Origin: Lactobacillus pasteurii DSM 23907 = CRBIP 24.76
GTDB lineage: Bacteria; Bacillota; Bacilli; Lactobacillales; Lactobacillaceae
NCBI RefSeq assembly: GCF_000297025.1
Contig: NZ_CAKD01000023.1
Span: 186,001 to 250,000 of the forward strand
DNA: 64,000 nt
Reading direction: 5' to 3'
Notes under the pieces: generated by a model
What the model saw: the letters and a program-made list of their open reading frames with translations, nothing else
Databases searched by the model: none
Told to the model about the DNA's origin: nothing
Shown: positions 7,940 to 17,600 of the stretch, piece after piece
Layout: the number at the start of each line of letters is the position of its first letter
Position numbering within the stretch: the first letter of the stretch is position 1
Made by a program: the position numbers and the translations under genes

Positions 7940-9157
7940 CTATACCAAACCATGGAAAAGTCCAATAGCATAATCCGCTGCTGAAAAGTCTGCAAGATCT
8001 TCTGGCTTTTCTCCTAGACCTACCAATTTAACTGGCAACTTCATTTCGTTTCTAATTGCCAAAACTACCCCACCCTTGGAGCTTCCATCTAACTTGGTCA
8101 ATACAAGGCCTGATAATTTAGTAGTCTTATCGAAATCTTTAGCTTGCATTAAGGCATTTTGACCTGTCGATCCGTCTAGAACAAGCAAGGTTTCAGTTGG
8201 CTGATTTGGAGCCAACTTTTGGATTGTTCTTTCAATCTTCTCTAGCTCATTCATCAAATTCTTCTTGTTTTGCAAACGTCCAGCTGTATCTACCAATAAG
8301 TAGTCTGCCTTTTCTTCGATTGCCTTTTGAGTTGCATCAAAAACAACTGAAGCTGGATCTGCTTTTTCAGGACCGGTTACCACTGTAACGCCTACGCGCT
8401 TGCCCCATTCACATAATTGTTCAACTGCACCGGCTCTAAAGGTATCAGCTGCTGCCAAAATAACCTTTTTGCCTTGATCATTGTAGCGCTTAGCCAGCTT
8501 ACCAATTGTTGTAGTCTTACCTGCGCCATTTACCCCAACAAAGAGATAAATATTTGGCTTTTCATCTGCACTGTAGCGCAACTTTTCATCTTCTTCATCG
8601 CCGTTTTCGTCATACAATTCAACTAACTTTTGGACGATTACTCGCTTAAGATCATCACGGCTCTTGGCCTTTTGAAGCTTGGCTTCGTTGCGCAATTCTT
8701 CAGTCAAAGTTTCTGCTGTTTCAAAGCCAACATCTGATTCAATCAGCAATTCTTCTAGATCGTCAAAGAAATCTTCGTCAACTGATCTAAATTGGGCAAA
8801 GAAAGCATTCAAACGTGCACCAAAACCTTTATTAGTCTTTTCTAGTCCCTTTTCATAAAGTTCTGTTTGACTTGGTTTAGCTTCTGGTTCAACCTTAGTT
8901 TGTTCTGGCGCTTCTTCTACTTCTTCACTAACTGTTTCAGTGGCTTCTTCTGCATTAGTTTCTGTTGTTTCTTCGAGCTTGGTTTCTTGCTCATCAGATT
9001 CATTTGCTGTTTCAGTTGCTTTCGTATCTGCTTCAGGTTCGACTTCGGCTTCAACTTCAGCTTGCTCTGATTCGACTTGTTTTTCTTGTTCTACTTTTTC
9101 TTCTTCATCTTTTTTATTTGAAAAAAGTGATTTCTTTATTCGGTCAAATAGTCCCAA
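7940..9157 (-). CDS. ftsY: SRP receptor GTPase FtsY
   Basis: A 405-residue membrane-associated receptor for the Ffh-ribosome complex. Residues 1-95 begin with a basic amphipathic stretch (GLFDRIKKSLFSNKK) and continue as a very acidic Glu-rich A domain. The N domain (about 100-190) precedes the G domain with Walker A GVNGAGKT at 208-215, DTAGRLQNKKNLM and TKLDGSSKGG. The start codon is TTG, directly abutting the smc stop (TAATTG), with AGGTGG 6 bases upstream, so translation is coupled to smc. It runs smc-ftsY as in Bacillus. Confidence 0.98.
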   Translation of the reverse strand: MGLFDRIKKSLFSNKKDEEEKVEQEKQVESEQAEVEAEVEPEADTKATETANESDEQETKLEETTETNAEEATETVSEEVEEAPEQTKVEPEAKPSQTELYEKGLEKTNKGFGARLNAFFAQFRSVDEDFFDDLEELLIESDVGFETAETLTEELRNEAKLQKAKSRDDLKRVIVQKLVELYDENGDEEDEKLRYSADEKPNIYLFVGVNGAGKTTTIGKLAKRYNDQGKKVILAAADTFRAGAVEQLCEWGKRVGVTVVTGPEKADPASVVFDATQKAIEEKADYLLVDTAGRLQNKKNLMNELEKIERTIQKLAPNQPTETLLVLDGSTGQNALMQAKDFDKTTKLSGLVLTKLDGSSKGGVVLAIRNEMKLPVKLVGLGEKPEDLADFSAADYAIGLFHGLV

Positions 9158-12100
9158 TTATTCCACCTCATCTTTAAGATCTTTTAATGATACTGACAAA
9201 ACTTGTGATACACCTGATTCTTGCATCACCACACCAAATAATTGACTAGCTTCTTCCATTGTTCCATGGCGGTGCGTAATCACGATAAATTGCGTCTTCA
9301 GATCATAGCGCTTTAAGAATTTGCCAAATCTTGTCACATTCGCATCGTCTAAGGCAGCTTCCACCTCATCCAAAACGCAGAATGGTACAGGACTAATCTG
9401 AATCATCGCAAATAATAAAGTGATTGCCGTCAAGGCTCTTTCCCCACCTGATAGCAAACTTAGGCGCTGCAATTTCTTGCCAGGTGGCTCTGCAATAATC
9501 TCAATCCCAGTCTCTAGCGGATTATCTGGTTCAGTCAAAAGTAATTTAGCGCTTCCTCCGCCAAAGACAATTGGGAAAATTTGACTAAAGCTGTCAGCAA
9601 CATTATTAAATGTATCCATGAATCGTTTTTCAACTTCTTGATCCAGCTTCTTCATTGATTCTTCTAAGTTCTTGCGAGCCGATAAAAGATCTGATTGCTG
9701 CTGACTCAAGAATTCATAACGACTCTTGATATTTTTATAATCATCAATTGCTTTTAAGTTAACTGGGCCAATTTCTTCAATCGACATCTTGCATAATTTG
9801 ACCCTTCGATGTAAATCTGCACGATTTTCAGGAGTATTCTCTAGTTCTACTTCTGCTTTAGCTGCTTCATAGGTCAAGGAGTATTCCTGACTTAAAAGGT
9901 CTAACTTCTGCATCATTTGACTGTTGATCTTTGCAAGTTTAACTGAATATTCTTCCTGCTCAATCGCAACATCTTTGCGCAGTTCATAATTTCGACTAGC
10001 CACTTGATCAAGACTATTAATCTGAGCATTGGTTTGACCCAATTCACTCGAAAGATCAGCCAGCTGCTCTTCAAGCTGAGTCTTTGCTATTTGCATGCTC
10101 TTTAACTCTACTTGAATTTCAGCTTGTCTTTTGCCTGAAAGTTGACTTTCTTTAGTCAAATTAGCAAACTTTTCCTTCAGCTTGGTTAGCTGCTGGTCAA
10201 GTGCTTGAACTTGCTTTTGTTTGTCACGCTTTTGCTTATTGATATTTTCTAACTTGTTGTCATAGACTGCGATTTGTGGGTCAATCTTGCCAACTTCTAG
10301 CTGCAATTTTTGATTCAAAGCGGTAAAGTCTTTGATTCTGAGCTGAATTTGACTGATTTTATCTTTTTGAACCTGAGTTAATCGTTCAAACTCGACCTGT
10401 TGCTTGGTTAATTTTTCTTGCTTAACAAGTAATTTGTCAATTTCTGCTTGTCTTTCCTGCAACTCATTATTGTAGAGTTTTACCAAATCTGACAGACGCT
10501 TTACTTCCTTATCTTGGCTTTGATAAGAAATAGCTAAAGAATTAATCGCCTGATTTTGTTCAAGCAATTGCTTATTTAATTGCGCATGCTTAGAAGCTAA
10601 TTTCTCAAGTTCTAATTCTAGATCTGCCAAACTAGTATTATCTATTTCTAGTTGCTTTTTGGCATTTTCGATTAATTCAGTTAGCTTTGAAATTTCTGCC
10701 ATTGTTTGCAATGGCGAATTAGAACGCTCATTGCGCATCCCACCAGTCATTGAACCACCAGGAGAAATAACATCTCCATCCAAAGTTACAATCCGGTAGC
10801 GATTGATCCTGCTTGAAACTGCCATAGCTGTTTCAATCTTATCGACAATAATGACATTAGCCAAAAGATAATTGATTGCAACACTAATATCCGCATCCCG
10901 GCTAGTTACCAAGTCGCTTGCAATTCCAATAAAGCCTTCAAAAGATTGCAGACTGGTAATTGTTGATGCTGGTATTTCATATTGACGCAAAGCATCTAGA
11001 GGCAAAAAAGTTGCCCGTCCAGCATGATTCTGCTTCAAGCGATTGATTGCATCTCTGGCACTTTCTCTATTGTCAGTGACTAAATTCTGCACGCTAGAGC
11101 CTAAAGCAGTTGTCATTGCTGCTTCATATTCATTTGGAAAACTTAATAGCTCCCCAACAACCCCGATCACGCCAGGATATTCCTCAAGATGATTCAAAAT
11201 ATTTCTTACGCCATAATAGTAACCTTCATGACGCTTTTGAATATTGACCAAAGCTTCTTGTCTAGCAGTAAGTTGCTGTAATTTGCCTCTTTGATTGTTA
11301 ACTAAGGATTTAAGATTTGAACTGTCTGCCTGCTTTTTTTGCAATCTACTTGCTATATTCGTTAGCTCACTATTAGTTTTTTGCCTTTGAGTTTTCAACT
11401 TGCTACCTTGCTCTTCTAGCTTAGCAAGCTCTGCTTTGGCTTTTTCAAGTTGCCCACTGACATCATCGCCTTTATATGAGCGATCTTCTTGAGCACGTTT
11501 TAATTCAGTTTTTAGGTAGACTAATTCATTGTTATTTGATGTCTGATCTTGCAGAAGTTGAATATAATTATTTCTTTCATCTTCAAGCTTTTGATTTAAA
11601 CTTTCAGGATCATCTTCTAACTTGCCCAAAATTTCTAACCGTTGATCTTGCAATTGCTTGCGCTGAGCTTCAAACTTCTGCTCATCGCTAACAAAAGTTT
11701 CTAACTCAAGATGGAGTTGCTTCAATTGCGCTTGTAAATCGACAATTTGCTTTTGGTATTCATTTTGCGTAGCTTGATCAAATTGCTTAGATTGATTGCT
11801 GATTTGCAATTCAGTATTTAAGTCTGACAATTTGTTGCTAATTTCCAGCAATTGCTTTTGCAAGTCTTCACTCTTTTGGCGCAAGCTTTCATATAGATCT
11901 CTTTTTTGGCTAACTGCTGTCTGCGACTGTTTAACTTCTGCATCCAATTTATTCAAAACTAACTGATTCTTATCAGCCTTATCCTTTAAAGTCGATTTTT
12001 GACCAGCTAAATCTTCGATTTCAAGTGCTAATAAGATCTTCAAGTCATGATCTAATTTATTTTTTTGGAATAAGTATTCTTTAGCTAAGGAACTTTCTTC

Positions 12101-12718
12101 ATGTAGTGGTTCCAGCTGCTTTTCTAATTCTTTAACAATATCGTTAATTCGAATTAAGTTGTCGCTTGTCTTAGCCAGTTGATTAGCAGCTGATTCTTTT
12201 TGATTTTTGAAGTGTAAAACTCCAGCAGCTTCTTCAAAAATGAATCTTCGATCCTCAGGCTTAGAATTTAAGATCTGATCAACTCGGCCTTGAGAAATGA
12301 TAGCTAAACTGTTTTGAGAAAGTCCTGAATCTAAAAATAGTTCACGAACATCTTTTTGGCGAACTTGTTGCTTATTGATTAAATATTCGCTGTCGCCGGA
12401 TCTCAATAAACGTCTAGTTACAGCTACTTGATCGCTATCAAATTTGAGCTGTCGATCGCGATTGTCAAAAATAAGGGTTACTTCTGCGCGATTCATCGGC
12501 TTTCTAAATTGACTTCCAGCAAAAATCACATCTTTCATGTTGTCTCCGCGAAGTGATTTAATTCTGGATTCACCCATTACCCAGCGCAAAGCTTCAGTGA
12601 TATTACTCTTACCACTACCATTTGGTCCAACGATTCCCGTAATCCCTTGATTGAAATGAATCGTTGTCTTATCCGCAAAAGATTTAAAACCATCAATAAT
12701 TAACTCTGTTAATGGCAC
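9158..12718 (-). CDS. smc: Chromosome segregation ATPase Smc
   Basis: A 1186-residue condensin subunit that organises and segregates the chromosome. The head halves are at the ends: Walker A GPNGSGKS at 31-38 and, near the C-terminus, the signature [16 protein letters not shown] and Walker [13 protein letters not shown]. Two very long coiled coils flank a hinge around residues 500-650 ([20 protein letters not shown]). Translation starts with GTG, 8 bases after GTAGGAGCG. It follows rnc by 10 bases. Full length and intact. Confidence 0.99.
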   Translation of the reverse strand: MPLTELIIDGFKSFADKTTIHFNQGITGIVGPNGSGKSNITEALRWVMGESRIKSLRGDNMKDVIFAGSQFRKPMNRAEVTLIFDNRDRQLKFDSDQVAVTRRLLRSGDSEYLINKQQVRQKDVRELFLDSGLSQNSLAIISQGRVDQILNSKPEDRRFIFEEAAGVLHFKNQKESAANQLAKTSDNLIRINDIVKELEKQLEPLHEESSLAKEYLFQKNKLDHDLKILLALEIEDLAGQKSTLKDKADKNQLVLNKLDAEVKQSQTAVSQKRDLYESLRQKSEDLQKQLLEISNKLSDLNTELQISNQSKQFDQATQNEYQKQIVDLQAQLKQLHLELETFVSDEQKFEAQRKQLQDQRLEILGKLEDDPESLNQKLEDERNNYIQLLQDQTSNNNELVYLKTELKRAQEDRSYKGDDVSGQLEKAKAELAKLEEQGSKLKTQRQKTNSELTNIASRLQKKQADSSNLKSLVNNQRGKLQQLTARQEALVNIQKRHEGYYYGVRNILNHLEEYPGVIGVVGELLSFPNEYEAAMTTALGSSVQNLVTDNRESARDAINRLKQNHAGRATFLPLDALRQYEIPASTITSLQSFEGFIGIASDLVTSRDADISVAINYLLANVIIVDKIETAMAVSSRINRYRIVTLDGDVISPGGSMTGGMRNERSNSPLQTMAEISKLTELIENAKKQLEIDNTSLADLELELEKLASKHAQLNKQLLEQNQAINSLAISYQSQDKEVKRLSDLVKLYNNELQERQAEIDKLLVKQEKLTKQQVEFERLTQVQKDKISQIQLRIKDFTALNQKLQLEVGKIDPQIAVYDNKLENINKQKRDKQKQVQALDQQLTKLKEKFANLTKESQLSGKRQAEIQVELKSMQIAKTQLEEQLADLSSELGQTNAQINSLDQVASRNYELRKDVAIEQEEYSVKLAKINSQMMQKLDLLSQEYSLTYEAAKAEVELENTPENRADLHRRVKLCKMSIEEIGPVNLKAIDDYKNIKSRYEFLSQQQSDLLSARKNLEESMKKLDQEVEKRFMDTFNNVADSFSQIFPIVFGGGSAKLLLTEPDNPLETGIEIIAEPPGKKLQRLSLLSGGERALTAITLLFAMIQISPVPFCVLDEVEAALDDANVTRFGKFLKRYDLKTQFIVITHRHGTMEEASQLFGVVMQESGVSQVLSVSLKDLKDEVE

Positions 12719-12728
12719 AAAATCGCTC

Positions 12729-13412
12729 CTACTCTAATTCAGCTAAAGCCGCCTTGGCTGCTTGTTGTTCAGCTGATTTCTTATTATGACCTTCACCATG
12801 AGATTGCAACTTGCCATTTACCTTCAATTCAACTACAAAGTGTGATGGCAATTGTGACTCGCTGATCGTGTTGTATTCAATCTCAACTGGTCCATTTTGT
12901 TGTAAAAATTCCTGCAAATCAGTCTTGTAATCACGTGAATCATCGAATTCGCCTCGATCAATCAATGGATAGACTGTCAAGTGAAGGAATTTTTGCACAG
13001 CAGGTAAACCTTGATCAAGGAAAAGTGCGCCATTAAACGCTTCAAAAACATCTTCAAGTAATGTTTTTCGGTTACGTGATCCTGCTTTTTCTTCACCCTT
13101 ACCAAGATTTATCTGATCTTGAAAGCCACATTCAATCGCAAATTCTGAAAAGCCTTCAGTTCTAACAATGTTAGAACGCATTCTAGTCAATTCGCCTTCA
13201 TTCAATTTTGGATAATGGCGATAAAGGTAGTCAGAAATTGCCAATTCCAAAACAGCATCGCCCAAGAATTCTAGCTTTTCATAGTCTCTAGAACCTTCTG
13301 GATGTTCATTTGCATAAGAAGAATGTGTAAAAGCTTCTTCTAAAAGTTCGATTTTATGAAATTTAATTCCATATTTTTCATCTAATTGCTCAATAAATTC
13401 TTTGTTTACCAT
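12729..13412 (-). CDS. rnc: Ribonuclease III
   Basis: A 227-residue double-strand-specific endoribonuclease for rRNA and mRNA processing. The catalytic domain contains the signature YEKLEFLGDAVLELAISDYL (about residues 44-63) and the second acidic site around KTLLEDVFEAFNGALF. The C-terminal dsRNA-binding domain (about 156-225) ends with the typical KKSAEQQAAKAALAEL helix. It is first in rnc-smc-ftsY. In most relatives it directly follows acpP; here the Opp genes lie between. Confidence 0.98.
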   Translation of the reverse strand: MVNKEFIEQLDEKYGIKFHKIELLEEAFTHSSYANEHPEGSRDYEKLEFLGDAVLELAISDYLYRHYPKLNEGELTRMRSNIVRTEGFSEFAIECGFQDQINLGKGEEKAGSRNRKTLLEDVFEAFNGALFLDQGLPAVQKFLHLTVYPLIDRGEFDDSRDYKTDLQEFLQQNGPVEIEYNTISESQLPSHFVVELKVNGKLQSHGEGHNKKSAEQQAAKAALAELE

Positions 13413-13438
13413 TTTTCCAACCTTTCATTCAATCCTTA

Positions 13439-13444
13439 ATTATA
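13439..13444 (-). promoter_or_regulatory. Candidate -10 box for rnc-smc-ftsY
   Basis: TATAAT on the minus strand, about 27 bases before the rnc start codon. The -35 region is only a T run, so the promoter is tentative. Confidence 0.45.
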
Positions 13445-13503
13445 CAGGGTTTTTAAAATATAAAAAAGATTATCTAATCGAAATTAATTCATAAATTTAG
13501 TAG

Positions 13504-13533
13504 CAAAAAAACGCCCTTCAAATAGAGGGACGT
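13504..13533 (-). terminator. Terminator after the downstream oppA gene
   Basis: A stem of 7 pairs with a single bulged T (ACGtCCCT with AGGGCGT), loop TATTTGA-like, followed by six T on the minus strand. It separates oppA from rnc. Confidence 0.8.
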
Positions 13534-13567
13534 TTCTTGTAAAAAAACAAATTATCAATTTGCCAGA

Positions 13568-15340
13568 TTATTTAACTAAAGCTACATCGTACCAGTTTGG
13601 ATAACCATTACCCATTGATTTTGATGGCTTGAGTGAGTAACCAGTAAGCTTCTTGTTTACAGCAACGATCTTGTAGCTGTTTGAAACTGGAACTACGTAA
13701 GCTTCATCATTCATGTACTTTTGCCACTTGTGGAAGGCCTTTACACGGTATGAGTTATTAAATGCCTTAGCTGAGTCGATTTCATCCAATAGCTTTTGGT
13801 TTTCAGCAGTTGCAAAACGGCTGTAGTTGAATGGTGAAGTCTTGCCATAAAGGTCGGCTGGTGATGGTTCACTTGACAATGACCATGCTGCCAAGAACAT
13901 GTCTACTGACGGGTCGTCATTCTTAACCTTGTCGTAGAATGAGTTGAATTCGATCAAACGACCACCAGTCAACTTAACATTCAAACCTAACTTCTTCCAT
14001 TGTTGGATGTAGTTTTGAATGATTGGTTCTTGATTAGAGTTGCCTGACATAGCTGCCAAGTAAATAGTCAAAGGCTTGCCGTTTGGTTGTACACGGTATT
14101 CACCCTTCTTCTTGTAGCCAGCCTTGTCAAGAATTTCGTTACCCTTCTTAAGGTTGTAAGTGTAACCCTTGATGCTGCTGTCGTGGTATTCACCAAATGA
14201 TGATGGAATTAAAGTAGGAACTCTAAATGAAAGTCCAAAGCTGTAACGCTTACCAACTTGTTCTACGTTCATGCCATAAGCAATGGCTTGACGAAGAGCC
14301 TTGTTGTTCATCTTGGAGTTCTTGTCCATGACATTTTCGCCCTTCTTAGAATCCCACTTACCTACCTTAAAGCCAAGGTATGAGTATGCCAAAGGAATTT
14401 GAGCGATAAAGTTAACATCTTTGGTGTTCTTAACGTTTTGCCATTGTGACTTAATAACTTCAGTAACGTCAAACTTTCCAGACTTGATTGATTGAGCAAC
14501 AGAGTTTGGTGAAATAACTGTAGCAACAATCTTGCTAATCTTTGGCTTACCCTTGTAGTAGTATTCGTTTGGTACCCAGGTAACTGATTGACCACGAACG
14601 ATCTTGTCAAGCTTGTAAGCACCAAAGTAAAGAGGCTTCTTACGGATCTTGTCGCTTGCCATCAAGTCCTTAAATGCAACATCCTTCAAGTAGTGATAAG
14701 GAGCTGCAGTTTCCCAAATGTAGCCACTTCCGGAAGTGTTCATTCCTGGTGCCATGTGCTTAAAGTGCAATACTACTACGCGACCATTTTCACCATCTGG
14801 CATTTCAATACCGGAAATAGTCTTTGACTTGCCATCATGGTATTCTGCTAAACCTTCAAGCTCAGCTAAACTTGAAGAATAGCGTTGTGAGCCACTATCC
14901 TTGTTAGCAATGATTTCATAGGCATATTCATAGTCTTTAGCAGTTACTTGCTTGCCATCTGACCACTTAACACCCTTCTTGATAGTAATGGTAGCAGTCT
15001 TTGCCTTTTGATCGATCTTGATAGTTGCTGCACCCTTGTCAGTAAACTTGTAGTGATCGTCAGTTGCAAATAAACTTTCTGAACCGTATTGTGAAACTTC
15101 GCTATCGATAGCTGAAGTTGACAATTCGTCGTTGAAGATGCCGGTAAATGGAGTATCTGTTTCAACTGCAACCTTTACTGTACCGCCATCTTTAGTAGCT
15201 TTAACTGGAACAGTGTCACTGAACTTTGAAGCAGTTTTGGTTTCGTCAACTGATTGATTATTTGACTTACCACAAGCTACTAAAGTTAAAGCAGCACCTG
15301 ATAAAAGAGTGATGCCTGCAAAAATTTTGGCTTTTTTCAT
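13568..15340 (-). CDS. oppA: Oligopeptide ABC transporter, substrate-binding lipoprotein (copy 1)
   Basis: A 590-residue extracellular lipoprotein of SBP family 5 that captures oligopeptides for the OppBCDF importer. The signal peptide has a lipobox LTLVAC with the lipidated Cys at residue 23. The start MKKAKIFAGI at 15340 is preceded by GGAGG; a longer frame upstream is discounted. WSDGKQVTAKDYEYAYE is the family motif. It is a close paralogue of the gene at 15558-17321, colinear over the whole length and nearly identical in stretches such as KAGYKKKGEYRVQPNGKPL. It is flanked by its own promoter and terminator, so it can be expressed apart from the permease genes. Confidence 0.95.
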   Translation of the reverse strand: MKKAKIFAGITLLSGAALTLVACGKSNNQSVDETKTASKFSDTVPVKATKDGGTVKVAVETDTPFTGIFNDELSTSAIDSEVSQYGSESLFATDDHYKFTDKGAATIKIDQKAKTATITIKKGVKWSDGKQVTAKDYEYAYEIIANKDSGSQRYSSSLAELEGLAEYHDGKSKTISGIEMPDGENGRVVVLHFKHMAPGMNTSGSGYIWETAAPYHYLKDVAFKDLMASDKIRKKPLYFGAYKLDKIVRGQSVTWVPNEYYYKGKPKISKIVATVISPNSVAQSIKSGKFDVTEVIKSQWQNVKNTKDVNFIAQIPLAYSYLGFKVGKWDSKKGENVMDKNSKMNNKALRQAIAYGMNVEQVGKRYSFGLSFRVPTLIPSSFGEYHDSSIKGYTYNLKKGNEILDKAGYKKKGEYRVQPNGKPLTIYLAAMSGNSNQEPIIQNYIQQWKKLGLNVKLTGGRLIEFNSFYDKVKNDDPSVDMFLAAWSLSSEPSPADLYGKTSPFNYSRFATAENQKLLDEIDSAKAFNNSYRVKAFHKWQKYMNDEAYVVPVSNSYKIVAVNKKLTGYSLKPSKSMGNGYPNWYDVALVK

Positions 15341-15380
15341 TAAAAAATCCTCCAATAACTGGAGCAAGTTGATAAAAAAG

Positions 15381-15409
15381 ATCTTATCATTATTGCAGAA
15401 AAATTACAA
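15381..15409 (-). promoter_or_regulatory. Promoter of oppA copy 1
   Basis: TTGTAA (15404-15409), 17-base spacer, TAAGAT (15381-15386) preceded by TGA, giving an extended -10. It lies just after the terminator of the preceding oppA. Confidence 0.7.
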
Positions 15410-15436
15410 GTCCTGTTATTTTATTATTATTTATAA

Positions 15437-15471
15437 CAAAAAAGCGAAACCAGAATAAGTCCTGATTTCGC
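15437..15471 (-). terminator. Terminator after oppA copy 2
   Basis: A 10-bp stem GCGAAATCAG / CTGGTTTCGC (one G-T pair), 8-base loop, then six T on the minus strand. Confidence 0.9.
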
Positions 15472-15557
15472 ATGTTAGTTAAGTAAGAATTATTAGTTAG
15501 TAAATTGTGTTAGTTAAAGGATTAGATATATTGTTATGATTTTTAGGTTATGTGTGA

Positions 15558-17321
15558 CTACTTAGCAAATCCAACCTTGTACCATAATTGGTTAGAATCA
15601 CTTGGCTTAGTTGAGTAGCCAGTAAGCTTGCTGTTAACAGCACTGATTTCGTAGCTGTTAGTCATTGGAATTACGTAAGCTTGATCGTTCATGTACTTTT
15701 GCCATTCCTTGAAAGTCTTAACACGGAATGAGTTGTCAAAAGACTTATCTGAATCGATATCGTTGAGCAACTTAGTGTTTTCTGCAGTTACAAAACGTTC
15801 AAAGTTAAATGGAGCTTCTTTTGAGTAAAGGTCGGCTGGTGATGGTTCACTTGACAATGACCAAGCAGCCATGAACATGTCGATACCCTTAGCATCGTTT
15901 TGAACCTTGTCGTAGAATGAGTTAAATTCTGACAAACGGCCACCAGTCAATTTAACGTTCAAACCAATCTTCTTCCATTGTTGGATGTAGTTCTGAACAA
16001 TTGCTTCTTGGTTAACTCTTCCTGACATTGCTGCCAAGTAGATAGTCAAAGGCTTGCCATTTGGTTGTACACGGTAAGTACCCTTCTTCTTGTATCCAGC
16101 CTTGTCAAGCAATTCGTTAGCTTTCTTAAGGTTGTATGGGAATCCCTTTAGATCGCTGTTGTAGTACTTGGTAAATTGCTTAGGAATCAAAGTGTTAACT
16201 CTGAATGTCAAACCTTGAGTGTAGTGTTCTTGAACTTGGTCGATGTTCATTGCGTAACCAATAGCTTGACGAAGAGCCTTGTTACCCATCTTGGAGTTTG
16301 GATCCATGACGTTTTCGCCCTTCTTAGAATCCCATTTACCTACCTTAAAGCCAAGGTATGAATATGAAAGTGGAACTCTAGCAACGAAGTTAACATTCTT
16401 GGTGTTCTTAACTTGCTTCCATTGTGCGTTAACAACTTCGGCAATGTCGAACTTGTGACTCTTAATAGCTTGAGTTGCTGAGTTAGGTGAAACTACAGAA
16501 ATAGTAATCTTGTCAAGGTTTGGTTGACCTCTCCAGTAGTACTTGTTAGGAGTCCAAGTAGCTGATTGACCACGAACAAGTTTAGATAACTTGTATGGTC
16601 CAAAGAAAATAGGATTCTTACGTACCTTATCAGATGATTGTAATTTGCTAAATGGAACATCCTTTAAGTAGTGGTATGGGTCAGCATATTCAAGGAAGTA
16701 GCCGTTACCTGATTGAGTCATACCTGGTGTCACTTTCTTGAAGTGGATTACCAAAGTTCTACCATTTTCGCCATCTGGCATTTCAAGACCTGAAATAGTC
16801 TTTGCCTTGCCGCTGTGGTACTCTGCAATACCTTCAATGTTAGCTAAAGCACCAGTATATCTTTGTGAGCCTGAATCCTTGTTTGCAACAACTTCATAAG
16901 GATATTCTAAGTCTTTGGCAACAACTTGCTTACCATCTGACCACTTAACGCCCTTCTTAACAGTGATAGTAACAGTCTTTGCCTTACGGTCGAGCTTAAA
17001 AGTAGCAGCACCATCATTAGTAATTGTGTATGAGTCAGTTACCGCAAACAAGCTTTCATCACCAAATTGGCTAACGCTTGAGTCAATTGCTGAAGTTGAC
17101 AAACCATCTTCAAAAATACCAGTAAATGGAGTATCAGTTTCAAGGGCTACGTTAATTGAGCCACCCTTCTTAACTGCCTTTACAGGAGTCTTTGCTGGGA
17201 ACTTTTCTGCTTCTTTTGAGCCAGAATTATCCTTAGTATTACTCTTATTGCCACAAGCTACTAATGCTAAAGCTGCACCAGTCAATACACCAACGGATGC
17301 TAAAATCTTCTTTGTTTTCAT
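15558..17321 (-). CDS. oppA: Oligopeptide ABC transporter, substrate-binding lipoprotein (copy 2)
   Basis: A 587-residue SBP family 5 lipoprotein; lipobox LALVAC with Cys at residue 23. The ATG at 17321 (MKTKKILASVGVLTG) follows a GGGG site; the frame continues 31 codons upstream, but that part crosses the promoter and would spoil the signal peptide. It is the first oppA behind oppC, with its own promoter and terminator. Differences from copy 1 are scattered through the ligand-binding regions (for example VNQEAIVQNY against SNQEPIIQNY), so the pair may differ in peptide preference; that is inference. Confidence 0.95.
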   Translation of the reverse strand: MKTKKILASVGVLTGAALALVACGNKSNTKDNSGSKEAEKFPAKTPVKAVKKGGSINVALETDTPFTGIFEDGLSTSAIDSSVSQFGDESLFAVTDSYTITNDGAATFKLDRKAKTVTITVKKGVKWSDGKQVVAKDLEYPYEVVANKDSGSQRYTGALANIEGIAEYHSGKAKTISGLEMPDGENGRTLVIHFKKVTPGMTQSGNGYFLEYADPYHYLKDVPFSKLQSSDKVRKNPIFFGPYKLSKLVRGQSATWTPNKYYWRGQPNLDKITISVVSPNSATQAIKSHKFDIAEVVNAQWKQVKNTKNVNFVARVPLSYSYLGFKVGKWDSKKGENVMDPNSKMGNKALRQAIGYAMNIDQVQEHYTQGLTFRVNTLIPKQFTKYYNSDLKGFPYNLKKANELLDKAGYKKKGTYRVQPNGKPLTIYLAAMSGRVNQEAIVQNYIQQWKKIGLNVKLTGGRLSEFNSFYDKVQNDAKGIDMFMAAWSLSSEPSPADLYSKEAPFNFERFVTAENTKLLNDIDSDKSFDNSFRVKTFKEWQKYMNDQAYVIPMTNSYEISAVNSKLTGYSTKPSDSNQLWYKVGFAK

Positions 17322-17386
17322 AATTGTACTTACCCCAATTCTAAAAGTTTTGTTTTTTTGTTCTTTGGAATCAAGTTGATGATTTA

Positions 17387-17414
17387 ATATTAACACATTT
17401 ATGAAAGAATGCAA
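17387..17414 (-). promoter_or_regulatory. Promoter of oppA copy 2
   Basis: TTGCAT (17409-17414), 16-base spacer, TAATAT (17387-17392) with TG one base before it. The leader to the start codon is about 60 bases. Confidence 0.65.
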
Positions 17415-17481
17415 CAGTTTTATTAAATAATTTTTAGCTTTGTATTTTTCATAAATTGGACAACTTTGCTATTTATGATAA

Positions 17482-17507
17482 ATAAAGTCAGTCTTATGAG
17501 ACTTTAT
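17482..17507. repeat. Inverted repeat upstream of the oppA copy 2 promoter
   Basis: ATAAAGTC and its perfect complement GACTTTAT are separated by 10 bases. It lies about 70 bases before the -35 box and after the oppC terminator. It has no T run, so it could be a regulator site rather than a terminator; the function is unproven. Confidence 0.45.
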
Positions 17508-17544
17508 CTTTATTTATATTATTGAATGACTAAACAAAATAGGC

Positions 17545-17583
17545 AAAAAAATAAGCTGGAAACTAGTTCCAACTTATTTTTTA
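17545..17583 (-). terminator. Terminator after oppC
   Basis: A long stem, AAATAAGTTGGAA with its near complement TTTCCAGCTTATTT, around CTAG, followed by T's on the minus strand. It ends the oppDFBC unit. Confidence 0.85.
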
Positions 17584-17600
17584 TTTGTTAACTTCTAAAG

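Noticed and set aside
8867-9245. Open frames on the plus strand opposite the acidic part of ftsY, rich in Ser, Phe and Cys.
   Set aside because: They are the antisense of Glu-rich repeats; there is no ribosome site or family match.
17322-17414. 31-codon upstream extension of oppA copy 2.
   Set aside because: It spans the -10 and -35 boxes and would place the signal peptide in mid-protein.
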